A stretch of 40,005 nt of DNA from an uncultured Porphyromonadaceae bacterium. Its GTDB lineage: Bacteria; Bacteroidota; Bacteroidia; Bacteroidales; Muribaculaceae. The stretch lies in contig CAMWMK010000026.1 of assembly GCA_947175295.1 (NCBI GenBank), positions 1 through 40,005 of the forward strand, in the 5' to 3' direction. A program made the position numbers and the translations under genes. Below the pieces are notes generated by a model, which saw nothing but the letters and a program-made list of their open reading frames with translations, was not told the DNA's origin and made no database searches. Position 1 is the first letter of the stretch. Every line of letters starts with the position of its first letter. Shown in pieces: positions 1 through 8,183 of this stretch.

Positions 1-57
1 GAATGCACCTCCCATCATCATTCCTTCACTGAGTGTGATGACTGATATTTGAATTTA

Positions 58-86
58 TTTGAATTGAGAATTTTGAATTGAGAATT
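58..86. repeat. Tandem AATTGAGAATT-type intergenic repeat
   Basis: The unit TTTGAATTGAGAATT occurs at 58-72 and again at 72-86, a 14-base period. The same AATTGAGAATT core recurs between genes near 785-797, 8026-8106 and 35404-35507, so this is one member of a dispersed intergenic repeat family. Function unknown. Confidence 0.6.
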
Positions 87-100
87 ACTGAGATACTTCA

Positions 101-130
101 TAATAGACAATTTTCATTATAATAGACAAT
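101..130. promoter_or_regulatory. Paired direct repeat upstream of mntA
   Basis: TAATAGACAAT is present at 101-111 and 120-130, 19 bases apart start to start, ending 17 bases before the antitoxin start codon. The position suits an operator for autoregulation of the toxin-antitoxin pair. That role is inferred; only the repeat is seen. Confidence 0.35.
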
Positions 131-147
131 CTATCATTTAAGTAAAA

Positions 148-444
148 ATGTCGCCGAAAATCATTAATATTCTAAATGAATTCTTCTCCAAACTACCAGT
201 GGAGAAGGCTTGGGTGTTTGGATCTTATGCTCGTGGAGAAGAGACTTCGGAAAGTGATGTAGATATTCTTGTAAGATATTCAAAAGATACTTGCCTTGGA
301 CTTTTTGGAATCGCGGAGATTATAGATAAACTTGAGAAACTTTTAGGTAAAAAAGTTGATCTTGTAGAAGAAGATACATTATATCCAAGAGTTGCAAAAA
401 TGGTTAATGCTGAAAAAATACAAATATATGAGAGAAACTCTTAA
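148..444 (+). CDS. mntA: MntA-like minimal nucleotidyltransferase, antitoxin of MntA/HepT pair
   Basis: This 98-residue protein is a minimal nucleotidyltransferase. It shows the family signature GS-x10-DxD: G25-S26, then ten residues, then D37-V38-D39, the metal-binding acidic pair. In characterised MntA/HepT (type VII) systems the nucleotidyltransferase inactivates the HEPN toxin by transferring AMP to a tyrosine beside the toxin active site. The length is typical. The gene overlaps the 5' end of the HEPN gene by 17 bases if that gene starts at 428, so the two are probably translationally coupled. The DNA is visibly more AT-rich than the nucleotide synthesis genes downstream, as is common for mobile toxin-antitoxin modules. 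No Shine-Dalgarno site is evident. Family assignment is firm; activity is inferred. Confidence 0.9.
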   Translation: MSPKIINILNEFFSKLPVEKAWVFGSYARGEETSESDVDILVRYSKDTCLGLFGIAEIIDKLEKLLGKKVDLVEEDTLYPRVAKMVNAEKIQIYERNS

Positions 445-778
445 AGATCCTTTGCGTCTCGAACATATGATCGAGGCTATCGACAAGCTTACAAAAGCAC
501 AAGAAAGACTGGATTTTGAGTCTTTGACCGAAAAGGATCTCGAATATTTCGGTATTGTCAAACTTCTTGAAATTATTGGAGAAGCAGCATATAAGCTTAC
601 TGTGGAATTTAAAGACAACCATCCAGAGACTCCTTGGAAATACATAATCGCTATGCGACACATACTTGTTCATGGTTATTATCAGATAAAGCGTCAGGAC
701 GTATTTAAAACAATCCGGGAAAATCTCCCAGAATTACATACTCAATTATCAAACTATTTAAATGAATTTGATGACTGA
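428..778 (+). CDS. hepT: HepT-like HEPN ribonuclease toxin
   Basis: From the ATG at 428 the protein has 116 residues and carries the HEPN ribonuclease signature R-x4-H-x-Y as R77, H82 and Y84 (RHILVHGY). This matches HepT (DUF86) toxins, which cleave RNA as dimers and are silenced by AMP transfer to the tyrosine of this motif. The reading frame is also open from an ATG at 392, which would add 12 residues and overlap mntA by 53 bases. I prefer 428 because the resulting N-terminus (MRETLKDP, then LEHMIEAI) fits the family and leaves a short overlap. It forms one unit with the upstream antitoxin gene. Nothing appears broken, so the pair may be functional. Confidence 0.88.
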   Translation: MRETLKDPLRLEHMIEAIDKLTKAQERLDFESLTEKDLEYFGIVKLLEIIGEAAYKLTVEFKDNHPETPWKYIIAMRHILVHGYYQIKRQDVFKTIRENLPELHTQLSNYLNEFDD

Positions 779-806
779 TTTTTTAATTGAGAATTGAGAT
801 AATAGA

Positions 807-2036
807 ATGATACTGAATTATATCTGGATAGGATTCCTGGTAGTGGCGTTCCTGATGGCGGTCGGTACGAGCCTGCTGACGGGAGAGACTGGCATCTGGA
901 GCGACATCATGAACGCGTCGTTCAGTCAGGCGGCTTTCGCTTTTGAGATTTCGTTGGGACTTACCGGAGTGCTGTCGCTATGGATGGGAATCATGAAAAT
1001 CGGAGAAAAGGGAGGAGTGACCACAGCGATGGCACGCCTCGTCAGTCCATTCTTTTCCCGTCTTTTCCCCGGTATTCCGAAAGATCATCCGGCAATGGGC
1101 GCTATATTCATGAACCTATCGGCCAATATGCTCGGTCTGGACAATGCCGCAACCCCGATGGGACTCCGGGCAATGCAGGAGATGCAGACCCTCAATAATC
1201 AGAAGGATACGGCTACGGATGCGATGATCATGTTTCTCGTGCTCAACAGCAGCGGACTCTGCCTTATTCCGGTGAGCATCATGATGTATCGGGCTCAGGG
1301 AGGAGCTGCGAATCCTACGGATATCTTCATTCCGATTCTTTTAGCCACAGCCATCGCCACGCTCGTAGGTCTGATTGCCTTATGCCTGAAGCAAAGGATC
1401 AGGATGGATGGTGTGCTATGGAGCTGGCTCGGAGGAATAGCTGCCGTAGTAGGAGGTGTGGCATGGTGGTTTTCCACCCTTCCGGCCGATAAGGTGGAGT
1501 CATACTCCACATTCGCGGCCAACTTCCTTCTCTTCAGTGTAATCATAATCTTCATTCTTGCCGGGATGCGCAAGAAGATCAATGTGTATGATAGTTTCAT
1601 AGAAGGGGCGAAGGAAGGATTCAAGACTGCAGTTGGCATCATCCCCTATCTTGTAGCTATTCTTGTCGCTATCGGAATGTTCAGAGCTTCAGGAGCCTTG
1701 GATGCAGTCACCGATGGAGTATCGTGTGCCCTTGCGTATTGTGGAGTCGACACCCAATGGGTAGGCGCACTCCCTACGATGCTTATGAAACCGCTTAGCG
1801 GGAGCGGCAGCTGCGCCATGATGCTCGACGTAATGAAAGCCGAGGGAGCTGACGCCTTTGTCAGCCGTCTGGCCTCGGTGGTAAGGGGAAGCACCGACAC
1901 TACATTCTACATACTCGCCGTCTACTTCGGCTCCGTAGGAGTGATGAAGACCCGCTACGCTGCAGGCTACGCCCTGCTCGCCGACATCACCGGCGCCATC
2001 GCCGCCGTCTTCATCGCCTACCTCTTCTGGGGCTGA
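807..2036 (+). CDS. Nucleoside recognition (Gate) domain membrane protein, SpmA-SpmB fusion type
   Basis: This 409-residue polytopic membrane protein has roughly eight to ten hydrophobic segments. The N-terminal half (about 1-190) resembles SpmA, including ANMLGLDNAATPMG near residues 105-118; the C-terminal half (about 225-409) resembles SpmB, including the conserved PLSGSGS near residue 330. In spore formers SpmA and SpmB affect spore core dehydration. In Bacteroidota, which do not sporulate, the fused protein is widespread, is often annotated as a nucleoside recognition domain protein, and has no settled function. A transport or gating role is plausible because related Gate domains occur in nucleoside transporters. 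Proximity to the pyr genes is suggestive, but a promoter and terminator-like hairpin separate them. Family call is confident; function is unknown. Confidence 0.85.
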   Translation: MILNYIWIGFLVVAFLMAVGTSLLTGETGIWSDIMNASFSQAAFAFEISLGLTGVLSLWMGIMKIGEKGGVTTAMARLVSPFFSRLFPGIPKDHPAMGAIFMNLSANMLGLDNAATPMGLRAMQEMQTLNNQKDTATDAMIMFLVLNSSGLCLIPVSIMMYRAQGGAANPTDIFIPILLATAIATLVGLIALCLKQRIRMDGVLWSWLGGIAAVVGGVAWWFSTLPADKVESYSTFAANFLLFSVIIIFILAGMRKKINVYDSFIEGAKEGFKTAVGIIPYLVAILVAIGMFRASGALDAVTDGVSCALAYCGVDTQWVGALPTMLMKPLSGSGSCAMMLDVMKAEGADAFVSRLASVVRGSTDTTFYILAVYFGSVGVMKTRYAAGYALLADITGAIAAVFIAYLFWG

Positions 2037-2119
2037 CGCATCAAATCCACAACACTTGGATGAGAAAACCTGACGCCGCTCAGTTTTCAGATAAAAAGGA
2101 GAGGCTCCATCATTTTTTT

Positions 2120-2151
2120 TTTGCGAGTCTCAAATAAAATTTGTAATTTTG
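2120..2151 (+). promoter_or_regulatory. Bacteroidota promoter of the pyr operon
   Basis: A TTTG element at 2120-2123 is followed after 20 bases by TAATTTTG at 2144-2151, matching the Bacteroides -33/-7 consensus (TTTG, then TAnnTTTG). Transcription should begin near 2156-2158, about 150 bases before pyrC, giving a leader that contains a small ORF and an intrinsic terminator. Confidence 0.75.
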
Positions 2152-2159
2152 CAGTCGAA

Positions 2160-2213
2160 ATGAGACCGACGATGCAATACATAGAAAAATTACATATAGC
2201 ATACGTGCTGTAA
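2160..2213 (+). CDS. Putative 17-codon leader peptide of the pyr operon
   Basis: A small frame runs from ATG at 2160 to TAA at 2211-2213 and would encode MRPTMQYIEKLHIAYVL; an internal in-frame ATG at 2172 would give 13 residues. It begins only a few bases after the predicted transcription start and its stop codon lies three bases before the 5' arm of the intrinsic terminator. A ribosome finishing this ORF would physically cover the terminator stem, the geometry seen in translation-coupled attenuators such as the enterobacterial pyrBI leader. There is no run of one codon type and no U-rich pause tract in the ORF. Translation is unproven. Confidence 0.4.
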   Translation: MRPTMQYIEKLHIAYVL

Positions 2214-2216
2214 GGG

Positions 2217-2250
2217 ACACGCACCCCGAAAGGGGATGCGTGTTTTTTTT
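2217..2250 (+). terminator. Intrinsic terminator in the pyrC leader (candidate attenuator)
   Basis: The arms ACACGCACCCC (2217-2227) and GGGGATGCGTGT (2232-2243) close on a GAAA tetraloop with one bulged A at 2236 and are followed by an unbroken T tract at 2243-2250. The hairpin lies between the predicted promoter and pyrC, 55 bases before the start codon, so readthrough would be needed to express the operon from that promoter. It could alternatively end transcription from the upstream gene. Confidence 0.8.
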
Positions 2251-2305
2251 GCTCTCGCGAATGGGCCTCACTTTGATTTAGTGTAATTTAAATGAAGATA
2301 AGACT

Positions 2306-3625
2306 ATGACATATCATGATTTGCCTATGGAGTTGATGCCTGCGCACTATGTGCTCGACAGATGCCTTTGGGTTGATGAAGACGGAGTTTCGGAAGATAC
2401 CGCCATCGAAGTAATCGACAACAAGATAGTCAGGATAGAACGCGGAGGCACCATCAAGACCGATGATCCGAACGTCCGTATACTGAATATGGACGGCAGA
2501 CTCGTATGCTACGGGCTCTGCGACGTGCACGTGCATCTGCGCCAACCGGGATTCGATGCCAAGGAGACAATCCACACGGGAACGACAGCCGCAATGATGG
2601 GAGGCTACACGGCAGTATGCGCCATGCCGAACCTCAACCCCACCCCAGATACAATAGAGCATATCGGTGAGGAACTCGATATAATAAAGAAAGACGCCGC
2701 CATCAACGTCTATCCTTACGCATCGATCACCATAGACCGCAAAGGGAGGCAGCTCGTAGACATGGAAGCCCTTAAGCGATATGCGGTAGCTTTCTCCGAC
2801 GACGGAAGCGGAGTGCAGAGCGACGACATGATGCGCGAAGCCATGAAGGAAGCTGCCCGGCTTGACGTGATCATAGCCGCACACTGCGAAGTCAACGACC
2901 TCCTGAAAGGCGGGTATATCCACGACGGAGAATACTGCAAGGCAAACGGCCACAAGGGAATCTGCTCCGAAAGCGAATGGGGACAGATAGCGCGCGACCT
3001 TAAGCTCGCCGAAGAAACCGGATGCCGCTACCACGTATGCCATATCTCCACGAAAGAGAGCGTCGAGCTTATACGCCAGGCGAAGAAACGCGGAGTCAAG
3101 GTCACTTGCGAGACGGGGCCCCACTACCTCGTATTCTGCGACGAAGACCTAAAGGACGAAGGACGCTTCAAGATGAATCCCCCCATCCGCAGCCGTGAAG
3201 ACCGCGACGCCCTCATAGAAGGAATCAAAGATGGAACAATCGACTGCATAGCAACCGACCACGCTCCCCACACGGCAGATGAGAAAAGCCGAGGCCTGAA
3301 AGGAAGCGCAATGGGAGTAGTAGGGCTTGAGACCGCATTCGGAGTTTGCTACACCCATCTCGTACAGACCGGCATCATCAGTCTGCAAAGGCTTGTGGAA
3401 CTCATGACCACCAATCCGCGCCGTATCTTCCGCCTCGAAGTGGAAGGAGAAGCCAATCTCGCAATCTTCGACCTTAAGGAAGAATGGACAGTAGACAGCC
3501 GGAAATTCGCATCAATGGGAAAAGCCACGCCATTCGAAGGAATGAATCTCACAGGTAAGCCGGCAAGCCTCATTTATGACGGACGCCTCATCACCCTCAA
3601 TCAGAACGATACAACTGTCAGGTAG
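2306..3625 (+). CDS. pyrC: Dihydroorotase
   Basis: Dihydroorotase closes N-carbamoyl-aspartate to dihydroorotate, step three of UMP synthesis in the cytoplasm. The 439-residue protein is a type I amidohydrolase-fold enzyme. It has the metal-binding DxHxH segment (DVHVHLRQPG, H75 and H77), the substrate-contacting arginine just after it, the central AHCE and CHIS histidine segments, and the late ATDHAPH motif with the catalytic aspartate at 318. The start at ATG 2306 gives a normal length; an overlapping five-codon frame from 2292 ends at this start. It is the first gene of the pyr cluster, 79 bases before carA. Segments such as GGYIHDGEY and GICSESEWG resemble, from memory, Clostridia dihydroorotases more than Bacteroides ones. 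The stop codon lies inside a palindromic repeat. Confidence 0.95.
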   Translation: MTYHDLPMELMPAHYVLDRCLWVDEDGVSEDTAIEVIDNKIVRIERGGTIKTDDPNVRILNMDGRLVCYGLCDVHVHLRQPGFDAKETIHTGTTAAMMGGYTAVCAMPNLNPTPDTIEHIGEELDIIKKDAAINVYPYASITIDRKGRQLVDMEALKRYAVAFSDDGSGVQSDDMMREAMKEAARLDVIIAAHCEVNDLLKGGYIHDGEYCKANGHKGICSESEWGQIARDLKLAEETGCRYHVCHISTKESVELIRQAKKRGVKVTCETGPHYLVFCDEDLKDEGRFKMNPPIRSREDRDALIEGIKDGTIDCIATDHAPHTADEKSRGLKGSAMGVVGLETAFGVCYTHLVQTGIISLQRLVELMTTNPRRIFRLEVEGEANLAIFDLKEEWTVDSRKFASMGKATPFEGMNLTGKPASLIYDGRLITLNQNDTTVR

Positions 3626-3646
3626 GGACGCACGGTTCGTGCGTCC
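3621..3646. repeat. GTAGGGACGCACG palindromic element, copy 1
   Basis: GGACGCACG (3626-3634) and CGTGCGTCC (3638-3646) form a nine-base-pair hairpin with loop GTT. The element begins at GGTAGGG, so it supplies the pyrC stop codon TAG (3623-3625). A close relative lies at 30042-30072 between purL and purM. No T tract follows, so it is not a typical terminator. Confidence 0.6.
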
Positions 3647-3704
3647 GCTCGCGTGATACAAAATTTCAGATTTGACTACATAAGTTTCTACAGACAACAT
3701 AAAG

Positions 3705-4814
3705 ATGAAAGACGCAGACGTAAAACTCGTATTGGAAAACGGACAGGAATTTCCGGGCCAGAGCTGCGGCGCACGCCGCAGCATCGTAGGCGAGGTAGTC
3801 TTCAACACCTCGATGGTGGGCTATCAGGAAATCCTCTCCGACCCTTCCTATACCAATCAGATCGTCGTGATGACCTATCCGCTGATCGGCAACTACGGCA
3901 TCACCGACGATGACTTCGAGACAAAGTCGCCCACTATCGGCGGCATGGTGATGCGCGAATGCTGCGAGTCACCCTCCAACTTCCGCTACACCAAGACCAT
4001 GACCGAGACCCTCGAGGAAGCAAACATCCCGGCCATCAGCGGCATCGATACCCGCAGGCTTGCCCGCATCATACGCGATGAAGGCTGCATGCGCGCCGCT
4101 ATAGTTCCGGTGGATACTCCCACGGAGGAAGCGCTGCAGCTCATAGCCGACACGCCGGTAGACAAAAAAGTAGTGGCTAAGGTAAGCTGCAAGAAACGCT
4201 GGTTCTCCCGTACGCAGAATCAGAAGTTCAATGTAGTGGCCATAGACTGCGGCATAAAGTTCAACATCATCCGCTCGCTCAATGCAAGGGGCTGCAACGT
4301 AATCATCGTACCCTTCAACATGGACGCGGAGCAGATCATGGCCTTCAAACCCGACGGCATCTTCATCTCCAACGGTCCCGGCGACCCGGAAGACGTTCCG
4401 GAAGTGAAAAACCTCGTAAAGAAACTTCGCGGAAAACTCCCCATCTTCGGCATCTGCCTCGGCCATCAGATAATCTCGCTCGCTTTCGGAGCCAAGACAT
4501 ACAAACTGAAATTCGGCCACCGCGGCGCCAACCACCCCGTAAAAAACATGCTTACGGGCAAAATCGAGATCACATCGCAAAACCACAACTACGCCGTCCG
4601 CCCCGAGAGCGTGCGCGACACAGATCTTGAGATAACCCACCTCAACCTCCTCGACGGAACGGTAGAGGGAGTGCGCAACAAAGAAGAACATATATTTTCA
4701 GTGCAGTATCATCCGGAGAGCGCTCCGGGTCCGCAAGACAGCGGCTATTTGTTTGACGTATTCATCCGCGACATGGAAGAACACAAAAAAGAAAGGGAGG
4801 TGAGAAATGCCTAA
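3705..4814 (+). CDS. carA: Carbamoyl-phosphate synthase small (glutaminase) subunit
   Basis: CarA hydrolyses glutamine and passes ammonia through a tunnel to CarB for carbamoyl phosphate synthesis, which feeds pyrimidine and arginine pathways. The 369-residue protein has the N-terminal CPSase small-chain domain (about 1-150) and a C-terminal class I glutamine amidotransferase. The triad is visible: C251 in GICLGHQ, with H336 and E338 in YHPESAPGP. The length is typical. It overlaps carB by eight bases, so the subunits are probably coupled in translation. The N-terminal section ([14 protein letters not shown], then [10 protein letters not shown]) resembles Firmicutes CarA. An internal promoter was not seen in the 79-base gap after pyrC, supporting co-transcription. 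Confidence 0.97.
   Translation: MKDADVKLVLENGQEFPGQSCGARRSIVGEVVFNTSMVGYQEILSDPSYTNQIVVMTYPLIGNYGITDDDFETKSPTIGGMVMRECCESPSNFRYTKTMTETLEEANIPAISGIDTRRLARIIRDEGCMRAAIVPVDTPTEEALQLIADTPVDKKVVAKVSCKKRWFSRTQNQKFNVVAIDCGIKFNIIRSLNARGCNVIIVPFNMDAEQIMAFKPDGIFISNGPGDPEDVPEVKNLVKKLRGKLPIFGICLGHQIISLAFGAKTYKLKFGHRGANHPVKNMLTGKIEITSQNHNYAVRPESVRDTDLEITHLNLLDGTVEGVRNKEEHIFSVQYHPESAPGPQDSGYLFDVFIRDMEEHKKEREVRNA
4795..4803 (+). promoter_or_regulatory. Strong Shine-Dalgarno site of carB
   Basis: GGGAGGTGA sits inside the end of carA and ends three bases before the carB ATG at 4807. This near-complete match to the anti-Shine-Dalgarno sequence is unusual here, because most genes in the window have AT-rich starts with no such site. 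Confidence 0.75.
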
Positions 4815-7800
4815 GAGAAAAGACATAAAGAAAGTGATGGTGATCGGATCGGGTCCCATCATCATCGGTCAGGCCGCAGAGTTCGACTACGCGGGCACCC
4901 AGGCTTGCCTCGCGCTTAAGGAAGAGGGCTACGAAGTGATACTCGTAAACTCCAATCCGGCCACCATCATGACCGACACCGGAATCGCCGACAAGGTCTA
5001 TATGGAACCGCTGAAACTGGAATATGTAGCCAAGATCATACGTTTCGAGCGTCCGGACGCCATAGTGCCGGGCCTCGGCGGCCAGACCGGACTCAACCTC
5101 GCAGTGCAGCTCGCAAAAAAGGGTATCCTGGAGGAATGCGGAGTGGAAATCTTAGGCACTTCGTTCAAGAGCATTGAGCAGGCCGAAGACCGCGAACTCT
5201 TCAAGGAACTCTGCCTCAGCCTCGGCGAACCCGTGCTCCCCTCGGAAATCGTCAACAGCATAGATGAAGGCGCAAAGGTAGCCGAAAAGATCGGATACCC
5301 CGTGGTGCTACGTCCGGCCTTCACCCTCGGAGGCACAGGCGGCGGCTTCGCCGACAACGAGGAGGAACTCCGCGAGCTGATGCGCAACGCGCTCGCCCTA
5401 TCGCCCGTGCATCAGGTGCTCGTAGAGAAATCCATCAAGGGCTATAAGGAGATAGAGTATGAAGTGATGCGCGACAGCAACGACACCGCCATCACGATAT
5501 GCAATATGGAGAACGTAGACCCGGTAGGCGTACACACGGGCGACTCCGTAGTGGTGGCTCCCAGCCAGACTCTCACCAATAAGGAATACCAGCTTCTCCG
5601 CGACTCTGCCCTCCGCCTCATCCGTGCGCTTGAGATAGAAGGGGGATGCAACGTGCAGTTCGCACTCGATCCCCTTTCATTCAACTACTACATCATCGAG
5701 GTGAACCCCCGCGTATCGCGCAGCTCGGCACTGGCATCAAAGGCCACAGGCTATCCCATCGCCCGGGTGAGCGCCAAGATAGCGGTAGGCATGACGCTCG
5801 ACGAGATACAGATAGCCAACACTCCGGCAAGCTTCGAGCCCGCGCTCGACTACGTAGTGACGAAAATAGCCCGCTTCCCCTTCGATAAATTCAGCGAAGC
5901 ATCCAATCTGCTCGGCACCCAGATGAAGGCCACCGGCGAGATAATGAGCGTAGGCCGCACTTTCGAAGAGTCGCTCCTCAAGGGAATACGTTCGCTTGAA
6001 ACCGGAGTGGACCATCTCTACTCAAAGAAATTCGAGAATATGCCCACCGAGGAGATACTCGACTACATAAAGGAGGGGCGCGACGACCGTCTGCTCGCCA
6101 TAGCCCAGCTTCTGAGACGCAAGGTGGCACTCTGGCATATCTACGAAAAGACCGGAATCGACCTTTTCTTCCTCGAGAAACTCAACAACATCATCAAGAT
6201 GGAATGGGAGATCCGCGATGCGGCTACCCTTGACGCTCCCCTTCTGCGCGAAGCGAAGCGTATGGGCTTCAGCGACCGCTACATAGCGAAACTGCGCAAC
6301 CGCACTGAGGCCGACATACGGGAGATGAGGGAATCATTAGGCATAACCCCTGTCTACAAGATGATAGATACCTGCTCGGGCGAATTCGATTCATACGTTC
6401 CATATTTCTATTCCACGTATGAGGACGAGAATGAATCCGAGGTAAGCGACCGCAAGAAGATCCTCGTGCTCGGCAGCGGCCCCATACGTATCGGCCAGGG
6501 CGTGGAATTCGACTATTCCACCGTACATGCCATCCAGACCATTCGGGAGCAGGGCTACGAAGCTATCATCATCAACAACAATCCTGAGACAGTATCGACA
6601 GACTACAGCATCTCAGGCAAACTCTATTTCGAACCCCTCACGGTGGAAGACGTGATGAACGTGGTGCGTCTTGAGAAGCCAGAAGGTGTCGTGGTGACCC
6701 TCGGCGGCCAGACCGCCATCAACCTCGCCGCTCCCTTGGCCGAACTCGGAGTGCCTATCATAGGCACCGGTCTCGAAGCCATCGACAAGGCGGAAGACCG
6801 CAAGCACTTCGAGAGGATAATGCGCGAGACCGGTATTCCCCAGCCCGACGCGGAAGCCGTGACAGACATCGAAAGCGGTGTGAAGGCCGCTGAGCGCATA
6901 GGATATCCCGTGCTGGTGCGCCCGAGCTTCGTGCTCGGCGGACGCGCGATGCAGATCGTAGGCAACGAGCAGGCCCTTCGCCACTACCTCCAGAACGCAG
7001 TGGATATCTCAGACAACAGTCCTGTGCTCGTAGACAAATACATCATGGGCAAGGAACTCGAGGTAGACGCCATCTGCGACGGAACCGACGTGCTCATCCC
7101 CGGCATCATGGAGCATGTGGAGAAGACCGGCATACATTCGGGCGACTCCATCTCGGTCTACCCTACATTCAGCGTGAGCGAAAAGGTAAGACAGACGATA
7201 GTGGACTACACCGTGCGTCTCGGAAAGGCAATCGGAATCGTCGGACTCTACAACATACAGTTTATCGTAGACAAAGACGACAACGTCTACGTGATAGAAG
7301 TGAACCCGCGAAGCTCGCGGACAGTGCCGTTCCTCTCGAAATCCACCGGAGTGCCCATGGCCAAGATCGCATCCAAAGTGATGCTCGGCGAAAGCCTTAA
7401 AAGTCAAGGCTACGACATGACACTCTATCCCGACAGGAAACGCTGGTTTGTAAAGACCCCGGCATTCTCATTCTCAAAGATCAAAGGGGTGGACTCCTAC
7501 CTCTCGCCTGAGATGAAATCGACAGGCGAAGCTATCGGCTACGACGACATGCTGACACGCGCACTCTACAAGTCGCTTCAGGCCAGCGGCATGCAGGTGC
7601 TCAACTACGGCACTCTGCTCGTCACCTTATCTGACTCTGACAAGGAAAAGGCACTTCCGCTTATCCGCCGCTTCTACGACCTGGGCTTCAACGTAGAGGC
7701 CACAAGAGGCACGGCGAAATTCCTCAAGGACCACGGCATCCGCTGCCGCACCATGGGAAAATTCAGCGAAGGAAGCAACGACATCGAGCGTTCGCTGCGT

Positions 7801-8025
7801 CAGGGCCACGTAAGCTACGTGATAAATACAATAGATGTGAACCAGCACAACACGCGCCTCGACGGCTACGACATCCGCCGAATAGCGATCGAGAACAACG
7901 TGACGATCTTCACCGCCCTCGAGACCGTAAGGGTGCTTCTCGACGTGCTGGAGGAAATCACTATGGGAGTCTCCACCATCGATGCCGAATACGGAAGAAA
8001 AGGCAACGGAATGATCTCACGATAA
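4807..8025 (+). CDS. carB: Carbamoyl-phosphate synthase large subunit
   Basis: CarB makes carbamoyl phosphate from bicarbonate, two ATP and the ammonia delivered by CarA. The 1072-residue protein has the expected duplicated architecture: carboxyphosphate synthetase half (about 1-400), oligomerisation segment (about 400-550), carbamoyl phosphate synthetase half (about 550-935) and a C-terminal MGS-like allosteric domain (about 936-1072). Both halves begin with the paired nucleotide-binding motifs ([15 protein letters not shown] and [15 protein letters not shown]), and both ATP-grasp cores end in EVNPR. The start at 4807 is supported by a strong Shine-Dalgarno site. The reading frame is intact. 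It is followed by 158 bases with repeats and a second promoter, so the downstream pyr genes may be expressed partly independently. Confidence 0.97.
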   Translation: MPKRKDIKKVMVIGSGPIIIGQAAEFDYAGTQACLALKEEGYEVILVNSNPATIMTDTGIADKVYMEPLKLEYVAKIIRFERPDAIVPGLGGQTGLNLAVQLAKKGILEECGVEILGTSFKSIEQAEDRELFKELCLSLGEPVLPSEIVNSIDEGAKVAEKIGYPVVLRPAFTLGGTGGGFADNEEELRELMRNALALSPVHQVLVEKSIKGYKEIEYEVMRDSNDTAITICNMENVDPVGVHTGDSVVVAPSQTLTNKEYQLLRDSALRLIRALEIEGGCNVQFALDPLSFNYYIIEVNPRVSRSSALASKATGYPIARVSAKIAVGMTLDEIQIANTPASFEPALDYVVTKIARFPFDKFSEASNLLGTQMKATGEIMSVGRTFEESLLKGIRSLETGVDHLYSKKFENMPTEEILDYIKEGRDDRLLAIAQLLRRKVALWHIYEKTGIDLFFLEKLNNIIKMEWEIRDAATLDAPLLREAKRMGFSDRYIAKLRNRTEADIREMRESLGITPVYKMIDTCSGEFDSYVPYFYSTYEDENESEVSDRKKILVLGSGPIRIGQGVEFDYSTVHAIQTIREQGYEAIIINNNPETVSTDYSISGKLYFEPLTVEDVMNVVRLEKPEGVVVTLGGQTAINLAAPLAELGVPIIGTGLEAIDKAEDRKHFERIMRETGIPQPDAEAVTDIESGVKAAERIGYPVLVRPSFVLGGRAMQIVGNEQALRHYLQNAVDISDNSPVLVDKYIMGKELEVDAICDGTDVLIPGIMEHVEKTGIHSGDSISVYPTFSVSEKVRQTIVDYTVRLGKAIGIVGLYNIQFIVDKDDNVYVIEVNPRSSRTVPFLSKSTGVPMAKIASKVMLGESLKSQGYDMTLYPDRKRWFVKTPAFSFSKIKGVDSYLSPEMKSTGEAIGYDDMLTRALYKSLQASGMQVLNYGTLLVTLSDSDKEKALPLIRRFYDLGFNVEATRGTAKFLKDHGIRCRTMGKFSEGSNDIERSLRQGHVSYVINTIDVNQHNTRLDGYDIRRIAIENNVTIFTALETVRVLLDVLEEITMGVSTIDAEYGRKGNGMISR

Positions 8026-8106
8026 TTGAGAATTGATAATTGATAATTGAGAATTTAGGTTTTATCATTCACCATTCTCAATTCTCAATTCACCATTCTC
8101 AATTAA
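8026..8106. repeat. AATTGAGAATT / ATTCTCAATT inverted repeat cluster
   Basis: Copies of AATTGAGAATT or AATTGATAATT are followed by reverse-complement copies ATTCTCAATT, allowing imperfect hairpins with arms of ten or more base pairs across a loop near 8060. The family is the one seen at 58-86 and 35404-35507. No T tract follows the arms. Confidence 0.6.
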
Positions 8107-8130
8107 AATATAAAATTATCAATTGAAAAA

Positions 8131-8161
8131 TTGGATATTCGGATTAAATGGATTAACTTTG
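8131..8161 (+). promoter_or_regulatory. Internal promoter before pyrKD with an element shared with the purE promoter
   Basis: The TTG at the start of TTGGATATTC (8131-8140) is followed, about 20 bases later, by TAACTTTG (8154-8161), matching the Bacteroidota consensus. TTGGATATTC, ten bases, then GATTAACTTTG is repeated with the same spacing at 25582-25612 before purE. The leader to pyrKD is only about 20 bases. Confidence 0.75.
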
Positions 8162-8183
8162 GAGACTGAACGCTAAGACAACT

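Noticed and set aside
1..45. Possible 3' end of an upstream + strand gene, or 5' end of a minus-strand gene (three consecutive ATG on the minus strand)
   Set aside because: Too short to support either; no domain or composition evidence.
2288..3124. 278-codon minus-strand open frame opposite pyrC
   Set aside because: Antisense shadow with no family features; pyrC is intact.
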